A stretch of 64,000 nt of DNA from NCBI GenBank assembly GCA_014058105.1, contig JACGCM010001217.1:1364001-1428000 (forward strand), in the 5' to 3' direction. A program made the position numbers and the translations under genes. Each line of letters begins with the position of its first letter. Positions within the stretch are counted from its first letter, which is position 1. The notes under the pieces were generated by a model, which was not told the origin of the DNA, made no database searches, and was given only the letters and a program-made list of their open reading frames with translations. The DNA is from Kingdonia uniflora. Its lineage: Eukaryota > Streptophyta > Magnoliopsida > Ranunculales > Circaeasteraceae. Positions 43,797 through 53,829 of this stretch are shown one piece after another.

Positions 43797-45161
43797 TCAA
43801 CGTCGATATAACTTCAATCTTCTTGTATTCCATGGATTTAGAATTTTGTCATTGGCTTTCGTCATGAGATAGTATGAACCTAGACCAGTTCGAGCTATGA
43901 CCATGAAGGGACATTCCCAGTTTTCTGCTAGTTTCCCAGCATGTGAATCTTTTATGTTATCCGGGATTTCTTGAAGGACCCAGTCGTTGATAGCGAACTC
44001 CCGAGTGCGAACTCATTTGTTATAGGAATTTGCCAGTGTTTGATGATATCGACCAATATTTATGATAGCTCAATCTCGTGTCTCATCAATCCAATTGAGG
44101 TTGCAAGCCAATTCGAACTCATTTTCTTCGTCTGTGAGCTCGTGGTCTCTCACAGGATGGTGATACTTCGTTGGGATCACTGTTTCCATTCCATTGGCAA
44201 GTAAAAAAGGAGAGCACTGTGTTGACTTCCGCGGTATAGTTCGATAAGCCCATAAGATGTGAGGTAATTCACGTATCCAGTTGCCCTTCTTCTATAACAT
44301 AAGGCACTTTTTGAGACCATCCACGATGATCTTGTTTGTGATCTCTGCCTGTCTGTTTCCCTGGGGGTAGTACGAGTTTGATGGAGAATGAATTATGTTG
44401 TGTTTGTTGAGAAATACTACGACATTGGCTCCAGCGAACTGAGGACCATTATCGATACGGATCAAATATGGACAACCAAATCTTGTGATGATATTCTGCC
44501 AAATAAAAGAAATGACCTCTTCTTCTCGAGTTCTGCATAGAGGAATTGCTTTGACCCATTTAGTGAAGTAATCCGTGGCAACAAGGAGAAATTTCCTATT
44601 ACCCGGAGTATTGGGGAATTCACCAACTAGATCAAGTGCCCATCGTTTGAACGGCCAGCACACCTTACTGGCATGGAGTTCGAGGAAAAGGGCCCGAATT
44701 TGATTTCCATGACGCTGACATGCATCACATTTCCTTGAGTATTCTTCAGCTTGCTTCTGAATCCCTAGCCAGAAGACTCCTTGGGTAATAGCTCTATTAG
44801 CAAGAGCTCGTCCTGCCGTATGGGATCCGCAGATTCCTTCATGTAGATCTCGAAGCATCTTGTCGGCAAGTTCCTTAGAGAGGCACTTGAGGTATGGACC
44901 AGTGACTGAGCGTTTGTAGAGATTGCCGTTTGGTTGGACTGTGTAGCGCTTTAAATTTTTGATAATGTGTCTGCGCTGCTGTGGATCATTTGGTAGTGGC
45001 CCGCTGCATAAGTTATCCGGACCAAGATAAGTAATAAATGGTTTCCTCCTATCATCTTCCGCCATCTCATCGCCCCCAGTGTTAATCACATATACTGTAG
45101 TACGATTAATACTGGGGCCAGAAATAACTTCGATTTGAAGGTGTCTTGATTTTGTACCCAA
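43797..45161 (-). pseudogene. E2 integrase
   Basis: Open for 289 codons from 45161 to 44292. It includes the HHCC zinc region (LHEGICGSHTAGRALANRA, KCDACQRHG) and catalytic core with all three acidic residues (WALDLVGEF, RIDNGPQFAG, NRQAEITNK). After one stop it continues GNWIRELPHILWAYRT and ENEFELACNLNWIDETRD to the C-terminal module (ILNPWNTRRLKLYRR) and TGA at 43797. No chromodomain. Best preserved integrase in the window. Joins the viral cDNA to host DNA. Confidence 0.85.
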
Positions 45162-45309
45162 TACTCGGCTAAGTAAGCCAAGAAGTCAGTGTGGCGGTTC
45201 TCTCCTCGAGGAAGGTCTCCAGCGTAGCTTTGTAAAATTTGTTTAGCTTTTCTGAAACCAGAGCTACATAATCGACCATGATGCCATTATTCTTGTAATG
45301 TTATGAGTA

Positions 45310-45560
45310 GTTATGAACGATTAGAAGAGAGTCTGTGTAGGCCAATATTTTAGTGATTCCAAGTTTGAGAGCCATGTCTAGACCATAAATGAGTGCCTCG
45401 TACTCTGTAACATTGTTCGAGGCTTCAAAGTCGAGATGGATGGATTTCTCAATTTTGTCATTGGAAGGTGTAATAAGAATGATCCCAATTCCAGACCCTG
45501 CGGGTCCTGCTGAACCATCGGTGAGGAGCCTCCACCCTTTTTGAGTTATCCATGATGCTC
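45310..45560 (-). pseudogene. E2 second (archaeal-type) RNase H
   Basis: Reads WRLLTDGSAGPAGSGIGIIL, then NNVTEYEALIYGLDMALKLG and AYTDSLLIVHN. The three acidic residues D...E...D of the RVT_3 RNase H fold are intact. Preceded by an acidic linker (SHDPDLAEGTAYEFLPSKS). Presence of this extra RNase H next to integrase is a diagnostic trait of the Tat lineage. Confidence 0.8.
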
Positions 45561-45619
45561 GATCATCAAAAGATTTGGAGGGTAGAAACTCATATGCTGT
45601 ACCTTCGGCTAGATCTGGA

Positions 45620-47060
45620 TCATGAGACCCAGTCAGGATCTGAAATTAGAAAGTCTACTAGAAAATCAGCGACTGCTTGACCCTTCTCGGAAATTAGTTG
45701 CTCGAATTTGATTTCGTGCTCCCCCAAACTGATGGACCACTGTTGTACTCTTATGGATTTCTCTTTCTTAGACAATACTTCCCGAAGTGGGTAGTTCATC
45801 ATGACTTTGACAGGATGTGCTTGAAAATAGTGTTTGAGCTTTTGTGCGGTGTAAACGAGAGTTAAAAGTAATCTTTTAATTTTAGAGTACCTCGTTTTTG
45901 CTGGAGTAAGTATCTTGCTGATGAAGAAGATCGGTTTCTCAATTTTTCATTCGAGCCGAATAAGAACCGAGATGAGAGATGTATCTATAATTGCGAGGTA
46001 GATAATTAGTTCCTCATTGCCAATCAGAGTGCTCATGATTGGAGCCATCCCTAGGTAAGTTTTGAGTTCCTGAAATGCTACTTCGCATTCTGGTATCCAG
46101 TTGATATCTTCGTTCTTTGAACTTTTGCCTCGTTGAGTAGAACCTCTGAGTAGCATAAATAACCATCTGCATCGGTCCGAGGACTTGGATACGAATTTGT
46201 TGATTGCTACAATCTTTCCTGTGAGCTTTTGTACATCCTTCTTTGTTGATGGTGAAGGCATGTCCAGAAAAGCTCGAATTTGATCTGGATCTGCTTCTAT
46301 CACTTTCTTGCTGATAAGATGACCCAAGAACTTTCCCGAGTGAACACCGAACTGGCATTTTTTGGGATAAAGCTTCATTCTATAGGATCGCAATATACTG
46401 AATACTGTAGAGAGATAAGAGATGTGATCCTCTTTCTTTAGGCTCTTACAAAGTATTTTGTCAATATAGACTTCGACTGTTTCTCCCAAGTGTTCTTTGA
46501 ACATACTTGTAACCAGCCCTTGGTAAGTGGCTCTAGCGTTCTTAAGGCCGAATGGCATGACCTTGTAATAGTAGAGACCTCTTTCTGTAATAAACGCAGT
46601 CTTTTCTTGATCTGCTTCTAAGAGTGGAATCTGATTGTACCCCGAAGCAGCGTCCATCATGGACAAGAGTTTGTAACCTACTGTAGAGTCGAGGATCTGA
46701 TGAATGATCGGAAGAGGGAAGTTGTCCTTTGGCATGTGTTTGTTTAAATCTATAAAATCCACGCAGACCTGAACCTTCCCATTCTTCTTTGGAATAGCAA
46801 CGATATTAGAAATTCTGTCTGGGTACTTGGCTTCTCAAAAGAAACCAACTTCGATAAATTTGTCAATCTCCTTGTTCACCTCGTCTCAAAGTCTTGGTGA
46901 TAACCTGCGTTGCTTCTGCTTAACTGTTGTGGCACCTTCGTGGATATTTAAAATGTGGCAAGATTTTATAGGGTCTACGCCTGGCATTTCATGGAAGTTC
47001 CATGCGATAACGTCTTTATTGGATTGGAGGAAAGAAATAAGAGCGTCTTTCTCTATTTGA
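45620..47060 (-). pseudogene. E2 reverse transcriptase and RNase H
   Basis: RT is open for 271 codons (46762-45947): MDFIDLNKHMPKDNFPLP, LLSMMDAASGYNQIP, KVMPFGLKNARATYQGLV, FLGHLISKKVIEADPD. The active-site motif is YIDK (codons at 46468-46457) instead of YIDD, a loss of one metal-binding Asp expected to abolish polymerisation. RNase H continues past 45947, with a clear open part at 45802-45620 (NYPLREVLSKKEKS, LGEHEIKFEQLISEKGQ). The upstream part (47060-46763) is frameshifted. Confidence 0.85.
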
Positions 47061-47299
47061 ATTAATTTCGTACCAATATAAGTACCTCGGCTAACTCCAT
47101 CGATCTGGGCATATTCTACGGGCTCGGATGGAGAAGACTGACCATCGAGGTGATCATCCTTCTGTGATTGCTATGCAGTAATCTATTATGAATGGTTGAG
47201 AACTGGTGAGACTGTATTCTCGCAAGCTCGAGAAAGTTTTTAACCTCCTTTAATTTCATAAATACCGTTATTATGCTTGAAACGGAGCATTTGGTAGAA

Positions 47300-47939
47300 C
47301 GTGGACGGGATGGCCTCCATATTGTGCAGCCAACAACATGCTAGTATCTCTAAATATCTAAATTTGGCGTTGATGACGTAAAAAAGACGTGGATAGTGGT
47401 AGGCCCTGCTGTGATCGGGAGAGTGATCTTCCCAACTCGTACTTCTTTGGACCCATTAAATCTACTGATGTTTGTCTTACTTTGAACGACTTGATCTGAG
47501 AGTCCCATTTGGTCAATCAGGCTCTAGAAAAGGATCTCAACCCCACTTCCTGTGTCCACCATCATGGTGTGGATTACGAAGTCCTCACTTTGAGCATAAT
47601 TACTAGAGCATCATGATGAGGATACTTCACATGTCCTGTGTCGCAGTCTTCAAAGGAGATTCCTTTTCGATGACTGATTGACTCTGGGAGGAGCTCGACT
47701 TCCTTGTCTTGGATGGCAAGGTCACAACACTCGCCCAACTTCCTCCGTTTGACTCTGTTGACATTTGAAACCTGATTGATCTCAATCATATTGCTGCAGT
47801 AGAGATGATATAAATGCTTCCCCTCTGCTTGTTCTGTTGCTTGAGTCACATCATCTTGTTTCAGATAGCTCCCATCTTTATAGCTGGGAAGATCGATGAT
47901 GTATTCGAGCATCCTCCCTTCCTTAAAAATGATATCCAA
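47300..47939 (-). pseudogene. E2 protease region
   Basis: Open from 47939 to 47574 (121 codons): MLEYIIDLPSYKDGSYLKQD, RRKLGECCDLAIQDKEVELL, GISFEDCDTGHVKYPHHDAL. These match the linker and start of protease in E1 and E3. The DTGS region lies just after the stop at 47574, in a shifted frame (GGHRKWG-like DNA at about 47553). Broken. Confidence 0.65.
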
Positions 47940-48047
47940 GAGCTCTTTTAAACCATAGCAATTGTCGGTGCTGTGGTGCTTAATCTTGTGATACTCGCAA
48001 TAAGGTCGGCCTGCTATTGGATCAAGATGTCGAGCTGGACGAAAACA

Positions 48048-49509
48048 TTAATCCATCTGGAGAATAGGATAGATCATGGAGAGCTTGGCATTCAACTTTG
48101 GTATGACTATTTTGGATGGTTTCTGGAACCTTTGATTATTGTCTCTTTCTGGTTCTGTCTTTGCTCGTTTAAGATCGCCTTGATCGCTCGAACTGTGGTT
48201 ATTGTTGGAATCTTTAGAAGGAACCTTGGTGTTGTGGACTGCCTTTACAGGTTTATTCGGTTCGGGCATCATCCGCTCCAGATCGATGTAATTGTTGACT
48301 TTCTTGATCATATCTTCGAGAGTCTTGGGCTTTTTTAGGAAGAGATACTCTTTAGCTTTGTAATTGAACTATAGAGCATTTGTGAATACAGACACGGCTA
48401 TCTTCTGATCTAGATTATCGACCTTCCGAGCCAGTTCAAATTTTTTTTTGGAGAAATCCTCGAGCTTCTCCCCTTGTACTTGCTTGAGACTTATAAGAGA
48501 ATATAAGTTCTCTTTTTTGTCTTTGATGTGTGCATAAGCTTTGATGAAGATTTTCTGTAACTGCTCGAAGGTACGAATCGAACCTTCCGGTAAAGAGTGG
48601 AACCAACGGAGAGGTTCATTCTGGAGACTTGTAGCGAAGAGCCAGCAAAAGATGTGATTTAGATTAGAATACAAACCCAATGAGTCGCGGAATTGTTGAA
48701 CGTGCTGGCCAGGATCGGTTCCTTTGTACTTGATGATCTTGTGTGTATGAAAACCTGTTAGGACATTCATATCAAACAATTCTTTGGCAATTAGACTACC
48801 TTGTAATTTGTGTGAGTCATCCTTCGCGTCTAAAGCCATTGCTTCGATGATCTCCCTGATACGCTGGTTCATGAGTTCCTGAGAAATATAATGCTGAGGG
48901 ATAGGGGCTGCTGGAACTACCGGAACTGCTGGAACTGTCTAAACTGCCAGAACCGCTTGACGTATGAGTCTGGGAACGTGGTGACCTGTTTCCTCACTTA
49001 CATGTTCAGGAAGTAGGGATCGGTAAGGAGGTCGTAAGACTTCCTCGTCTTCTTGGAAGGCCTGCGATCTCTGCTGATATCTGTTTGTGCCTCCTGTCCC
49101 AAATGAATTGAAACTATTGGTGCTTGTGGATCCTCACAATGAATCCTAGAAATGTATGTACTATGTACCTTATGTGGCCCTAACTTCTTGTGAACGGAAA
49201 CCCTTGAGATTATTGGTATTGTTTCGCGCTCTCTCAGGGCAGGCGGTGGTTGGTTGCTCTATAATACTTTCAGAGCTATTTGAAAAGCTAACATCTGAGC
49301 TTCTTGTTTCTTTGTCTCCAGAACTCGAGCTTGACGCTTTCTTTATGACTCCTTCTTTCAATAGCTGGCGCTCGATCTTTCAATAGCTGGCGCTCGAGCT
49401 GACTCCGTTTCTCGACTTTGGCAGTTAAGCTCGCCCGAAGCTCGGCAGCCCGATCAGGTTCCCTTGAACTTTCAGTCTGAGCTCCCGAAGATTGACGTGT
49501 TTGAACCAT
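48048..49509 (-). pseudogene. gag: E2 gag, broken by a 22-bp duplication and other changes
   Basis: Starts MVQTRQSSGAQTESSREPDR at ATG 49509. A direct 22-bp duplication (49354-49375, 49376-49397) shifts the frame. The core is open at 48872-48369: MNQRIREIIEAMALDAKDD, GSLIAKELFDMNVLTGFH, LGLYSNLNHIFCWLFATSL, LRWFHSLPEGSIRTFEQLQK. It continues at 48311-48048 with a basic, Ser-rich segment (NNNHSSSDQGDLKRAKTE). Retrotrans_gag type. Confidence 0.8.
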
Positions 49510-49574
49510 AATTGAATACTGCTTGACTGATGAGTATCAATCGTTGCCCTTAAGTACGTGGAAAAACCGTTCGA

Positions 49575-49594
49575 TTCCTATAGACGGTGCCAAA
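49575..49594 (-). other. E2 primer-binding site
   Basis: On the minus strand TTTGGCACCGTCTATAGGAA follows the 5' LTR directly. Same class as E1 and E3. Confidence 0.8.
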
Positions 49595-50194
49595 TGTAGG
49601 GACCAGATTTCGTAAAGCTCAAACTAGCTTGAAATCGATCCTTACACCAAGAACTACTATGACAAGAATTAAGTAAGAGATAACACTTGACACGGGGAAT
49701 TTAGCGTGGAAAACCTGTGAATAGGTAAAAACCACGACCTCGAGTGAAAGATTTTGTGACAGTTGTATTATTGTTTGAGAGATTAAGAGAATTTGATTAC
49801 AAGAGTTAATCTAAGAAAATAAAGCTAGAGATCAGACAATTGAATGTATAGATTTTTCTCTCCACCTCCCTGCTTCCTTAGGAGCTCTGCCCTTTTATAG
49901 ACCCTGCTCTCAGCTTGGCATCGTGCTTAAACACGTTATCTTGAAAGTGGGAGTCATGAGCAGTTGTGTGTGTAACTGATAGCTCGTGGGAAATAGGTAT
50001 ATGTTGACTCGTTCTGTTTACATCTGTTGTGGACGATCCACGTTCTGCTTGAGTTTGTGGTCGATGTGTAACTGTTAACGTGTTTGTAACGTATTTGTTT
50101 ATGCGTGAGTCTGGTACTGGATAAGATCAAGTCTTCTGGAGCTCGAGGTATAGATGAGATCGAGTGTCCATAGCTCGAGGGATAAGTCCCTACA
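49595..50194 (-). repeat. E2 5' LTR (600 bp)
   Basis: On the plus strand it starts TGTAGGGACC and ends AAGTCCCTACA. Same length as 36053-36652 with about 43 substitutions by eye. TATA box on the minus strand near 49890-49901. Confidence 0.92.
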
Positions 50195-50682
50195 ATAAGG
50201 ACAAGCTTGATTTAGTTTTATCTCAGTAGAATCTCGAAATATTTTTTCAAAGAGCAAAAAAGATTGATAAGATGTTAAGTATGGACAAATCTGAAAGTGA
50301 CAAAAGGGGATTTGGATATGAAAAAACTCCCTTTTAAGTACTTAAAAACCCTCCAAGTCAAAATATTTGTCAGAATAACCTCATTGCCCAAACATAGTAC
50401 ACTATAAACCACTTATGGATAGGTCAAGAAGGTTTCTTACAATAATATTTTTATTGTAGAGTATGTGGTCAAAAGGGTCATGTTGCGTCTTATTACAAAT
50501 TTGTTGAAGCCTATCGATCATACGTTCGACCATCCAATTGGCAAAAATATAACTCAAATATGATTTCTACTAATGTGAAAAGTGAGAATGTGACTAGGTG
50601 GTTTGCTCAAGACACATCACCTCAAAAAGTTATTCGGGCTATTTGGGTACGAAAGGAAGGCTTGTTACTAAAGATAAGGTAA
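50195..50682 (+). pseudogene. gag: copia gag, piece 5 (second zinc knuckle, C-terminus)
   Basis: Continues the coiled segment after the ATAAG duplication, then GFGYEKTPFK. A second zinc knuckle reads YCRVCGQKGHVASYYKF at about 50450-50505, with the last Cys changed to Tyr. The end is RWFAQDTSPQKVIRAIWVRK and TAA at 50680-50682. Two knuckles plus a KxxWVRK-like end suggest a Sirevirus-type Gag. Recognisable copia sequence stops here. Confidence 0.75.
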
Positions 50683-50973
50683 TGACTCTAAACTGAAGCG
50701 AGTTATCAGTGTATGCTGCATTGATTAGGTGCATTTCTTACCCTATCCTATTTTAGGTTTTTTTATTTATTTTTTATTTATTTTTAGATAGTAGGGAAAG
50801 CTTTGGTATAAGTTGTACTTTACATTTTAGGAGCTTTTGAATATTAAATATTTTTGCTAGACTAGGATAGTATATTTTGTATCATATTAATTCATGGAAT
50901 AATTATTTGGTAAGATAACAATTTACAATAGTCATTGACCTCCTTATTTAAACAAGAAACTCATTGTGATTAG
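50683..50973. other. AT-rich spacer left of E4
   Basis: No gene. T-rich (TTTTTATTTATTTTTTATTT near 50760). It should be copia sequence or another decayed insertion. ATTAG (50969-50973) would be the left target duplication of E4; the right copy is outside the window. Confidence 0.4.
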
Positions 50974-51728
50974 TATAATAGCCTAATTCTGGGATTCAGA
51001 ATTAGCCTTTACACCATATATACTCAGAACGTTCAAGCACAATAGATAACAAAGAACAAGGCTGTTTAACGTGGAAAATGTTTGAATATGCTAAATGCCA
51101 CGACCTCTCTTGAGAGTTTTGAGGAAGTGATGGTGATCTTATTGAGATTGCTAATCTATTACAATGAGTATTCTGAGAATGTAAGATAACCGAGTAAGAA
51201 CTTTTCCGTCTCCAATGTTTTTATGTTTCATCTGCAGTTCTCTAGGTCTCTTTATAGGCCCTCCAATACGATCATTTGACGACCATAAAGTTCCTTAATG
51301 ATGGACGTTACAAAGTGTATATGATATATTCTTTGACCAGATTATGTAACGTTCCAGTCTTTGCTGTTGTACAGCGGGTCTATTACTGACTGTACGCTTT
51401 ACACAGATCAAACTGTTGGTGTAGAGGTCGAAAGTGATGTCTAGAGCTGAGGAAAGTTGGTCATGTCTCTAGTAGTACTTCCTGTATGCTGATGAAATCG
51501 AGGATGAAGCTTAAGTCAAGATACAAAATAAGTTATTACAAGACGGCTCTCGAGCAATAGCATGAGTATCGTCAGGGATGAGTGGTATTGGTTGAGATTC
51601 TCGTGGTGTATATATTTCCTAACATTAATGTTTTATTCCTGATTGTGCCACGTGCTCTATTATTGAGGTTGAAAGTTCGTATGTAGTTCCAAGATGAGGC
51701 ATGAGCTCGAGATGCGGAATAAGCCACA
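50974..51728 (-). repeat. E4 3' LTR (755 bp)
   Basis: Plus-strand start TATAATAGCC, end GGAATAAGCCACA. Its first 210 bases match 63789-64000. It has the shared core (reverse of GAGGTCGTGG...TTTTCCACGTTAAAC) and a minus-strand TATA box CCTATAAAGAGACC near 51247-51260. Confidence 0.85.
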
Positions 51729-51748
51729 ACTACTGCCCCCTCTCAGCC
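51729..51748 (-). other. E4 polypurine tract
   Basis: On the minus strand, GCTGAGAGGGGGCAG precedes the 3' LTR, with a few intervening bases (TAGT). Confidence 0.65.
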
Positions 51749-51963
51749 AACAGTATGAGGAGCATTATAGGTAAGTGGTGTTGGTTAAGAAGTATCATTA
51801 AATGCTGGAGTTAATATCTGAGATGCATTTCCAGCACATATTCGTGAATTTTGTTGGTGTCCGTTAGGTTTCCAAGAACCAATGACTATAATCAAATGTT
51901 GTTGCATGGGGAATCTTTATGATGTTAGGAATTTGAAGGACCTGTCTTAAATGCTGATCCGAG

Positions 51964-51971
51964 TATAAAAG
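51964..51971 (+). promoter_or_regulatory. TATA box for E4 sORF-A
   Basis: TATAAAAG in context CCGAGTATAAAAGG, 79 nt upstream of the sORF-A ATG, with TTAAATGCTGATC before it as in E2. Confidence 0.65.
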
Positions 51972-52042
51972 GAACTATAAGTTGAGTGGTAGGAGCAAAC
52001 CTTCGTCTTTGATCTCTGTCTTCTTTTTTTACTGTGGCAACA

Positions 52043-52381
52043 ATGGTGACGATTAGGACTCAGGCCCGAGAGTCTAGAATTCGGAGAAAGATGGAGGAAT
52101 TGCGGATCAGGTACTTCGGTTACCAACCGTTGCATCTGCCTACTCCGATTCCTATTTCTCCCACATTTTATCATATGTCATATGAAGAAGTGATGGAGGC
52201 AGGGGATGACCACTTCCAAATGGTACGTTTCCATTACCTGATGACATATGAGGTAAAATATTATAACGGTCTTCGGTTACTGGCAGAGGAAGCTATTATT
52301 ACTGAAGATGAAGCGGTAGGCATTCGGCCAAGGGAGTCTCTTCGGTACCCTGTTAATGAGTGGGTCTTATTGAAGAAATGA
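52043..52381 (+). CDS. E4 antisense small ORF, sORF-A family, intact
   Basis: An intact 112-residue ORF from ATG 52043 (an in-frame GTG lies at 52034, but ATG is the plant start) to TGA 52379-52381. Sequence features: basic start (MVTIRTQARESRIRRKME), aromatic middle (RIRYFGYQ), YEEVMEAGDDHFQMVRFHYL, and a conserved end (GLRLLAEEAIITEDEAVGIR, then RYPVNEWVLLKK). Related ORFs at the same place: E1 32562-32890 and E3 21350-21558. No known domain. Being intact while gag-pol is broken may be chance or recent selection; not testable by eye. Confidence 0.6.
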   Translation: MVTIRTQARESRIRRKMEELRIRYFGYQPLHLPTPIPISPTFYHMSYEEVMEAGDDHFQMVRFHYLMTYEVKYYNGLRLLAEEAIITEDEAVGIRPRESLRYPVNEWVLLKK

Positions 52382-53150
52382 GGCCTTCCGTCTGTCTCTA
52401 GCATATGAGGTAATGAGGATACAGAGGATCATTTTCTTCTATGGACCATAAATCTTTGGCTATGAAGAATATCTTTCATCTGTGATGTCTGGTTCTAACA
52501 TCCCTAAGTCTTGCAGCATGGGATCAAAGTTTAGAATTTGCCTCTTCTGTTGACTCTTCGTGCTAAGAAAAATGTTGAGCTGATACTTGATGTAAATTGA
52601 GGTAATCTGTAAAGTCTTTGTATTCTTCTGTAAAGTATTTTGTAAGAAAAACTTTCAGACTAAATGAAATATAGGTGTTATGTTATGATGATACTTTGTC
52701 TCGAGCTTGTTTGTTTCACTTTCTGCTTGTAACATAGGCGTTAGTAACATAGATGTCTAGGTATCATGTGTATAAAGGGAAAATGGTAGTGAGAGTTAAG
52801 GTAAAATTTAGAGGAGGTCGAGAATGTGATTGAGAGGAACGACTTGTTGGAAATATCGGTATAGAGGATGTCGAGCTATTTATGTGAACTGGATGTCAGA
52901 TTTATGCGAACTATGAGGCAGGGTTGATGTGTAGCTGTGTGTGGAACTGCTGGATTGGCTATCATTTTGTTTGTTGCCATTTTGATATGTGTCCGTATAA
53001 AATCTAAAGAGATACGTTATGATATGGAAATAAAAATCTATCATAATATTTATGTAATTGATGATGAACTTCTGCTATTCCATGAATATTGCTTGAATAA
53101 TATACTCTTCTTCTGAATCAGTAGGGTAATATCTTCACAAATCTTTTTGG
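52382..53150. other. E4 spacer between sORF-A and sORF-B
   Basis: A/T-rich with repeated TGTAAAGT phrases near 52600-52640. No coding block seen. Confidence 0.4.
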
Positions 53151-53153
53151 TAG

Positions 53154-53165
53154 CTATAAAATAAG
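53154..53165 (+). promoter_or_regulatory. TATA box for E4 sORF-B
   Basis: CTATAAAATAAG, about 78 nt upstream of the sORF-B ATG. E1 has TATATAAG at a matching distance. Confidence 0.5.
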
Positions 53166-53233
53166 GAATCGCAACTGGTATGAGTTGTATCTTCTGCGGG
53201 GTTAATCGTTCTCTGGAGGTAGTGTGACTAACA

Positions 53234-53602
53234 ATGGTGACGACTCGTTCTCAGTATGCGTGGCGTGCTCAATATGCCGTAGATTGTCATTTTCAGATCA
53301 AGGTTATTAAACTTTGTGAGCGCTATTTTTGTCAATTTCCATATGATGCCATACTTCTGGAATGGCCATTGAATCAGGTCGGGCTAGACGATGAAGGCAG
53401 GCGTGTGGAACAAAATTGCTTTGTTTGCTGCAATATTTTTTCTACATCTCTATTGGATTCTAGGGTACGAGAATTGACTGTTGGACAGCTCGCATGTGAT
53501 AGGATCGTGGAAGAGGATGTAAGGGCAACAAATGGAGAAATAACTCTGTGTGGGGAACCGAACCATCGGGGTTGCTTTAGATGTAACTGGGAAGATCGGT
53601 AA
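53234..53602 (+). CDS. E4 antisense small ORF, sORF-B family, intact
   Basis: 122 residues, ATG 53234 to TAA 53600-53602. Begins MVTTRSQYAWRAQYAV, then IKVIKLCERYFCQF. Ends LACDRIVEEDVRATNGEI, then LCGEPNHRGCFRCNWEDR. The CX4HX2CX2C cluster at the C-terminus is shared with E2 (CSVVGHTGCFKC) and degraded in E1, suggesting a small zinc-binding domain. N-terminus and the IxEDE-like segment also resemble sORF-A, so the two may be ancient duplicates. Function unknown. Confidence 0.65.
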   Translation: MVTTRSQYAWRAQYAVDCHFQIKVIKLCERYFCQFPYDAILLEWPLNQVGLDDEGRRVEQNCFVCCNIFSTSLLDSRVRELTVGQLACDRIVEEDVRATNGEITLCGEPNHRGCFRCNWEDR

Positions 53603-53829
53603 GCTCGACTTCAGGAAGCTCGTTAGAAGTAATATGTGATTAGAGTATTTTGTGGTTGGGTTTGAGTAATTATAACATGATTAGTCATTTTGTACTATGT
53701 AGAGGATAAGGTGTAGAACTTTGAATGACAGACAATAGGGATTGACGTGATGATCGTAGGCATTATCACAGAAGTCATAATGATGTTTTAAAATAAAAAT
53801 ACGTGCCTATGGTAATAGTAGGGATGGTT

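Larger units (their letters stand above)
36053..50194 (-). mobile_element. Gypsy element E2 (Tat lineage), 14.1 kb
   Basis: Minus-strand Ty3/gypsy element with two 600-bp LTRs (36053-36652 and 49595-50194) and a perfect ATAAG target duplication (36048-36052, 50195-50199). From right to left: 5' LTR, PBS, gag, protease, RT, RNase H, second RNase H, integrase, 155-bp tandem repeats, antisense module (plus strand, 36864-42467), polypurine tract, 3' LTR. By manual count the LTRs differ at roughly 43 of 600 positions (about 7%). Best preserved of the four, but gag and protease are broken and the RT active site is altered. Confidence 0.92.
7224..50682 (+). mobile_element. Ancient Ty1/copia (Sirevirus-like) element, gag only, host of nested insertions
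   Basis: A single copia element is scattered over 43 kb. Its parts are the PBS at 7224, gag pieces at 7260-7446, 33793-34122, 34882-35753 and 35942-36052, and a final piece at 50195-50682. Between them sit gypsy E1, a solo LTR, a SINE and gypsy E2, each with a readable target duplication. Conceptually removing them brings UBN2-type gag motifs back into register. No copia protease, integrase, RT or 3' LTR was found in the window; they may lie beyond the right edge past E4, or be lost. Sirevirus affinity is inferred from the long gag with a second zinc knuckle and an IWVRK-type end. Confidence 0.75.

Noticed and set aside
50683..50973. copia pol sequence
   Set aside because: Looked for GKGTV, protease and integrase motifs in all frames after the gag stop; none seen.
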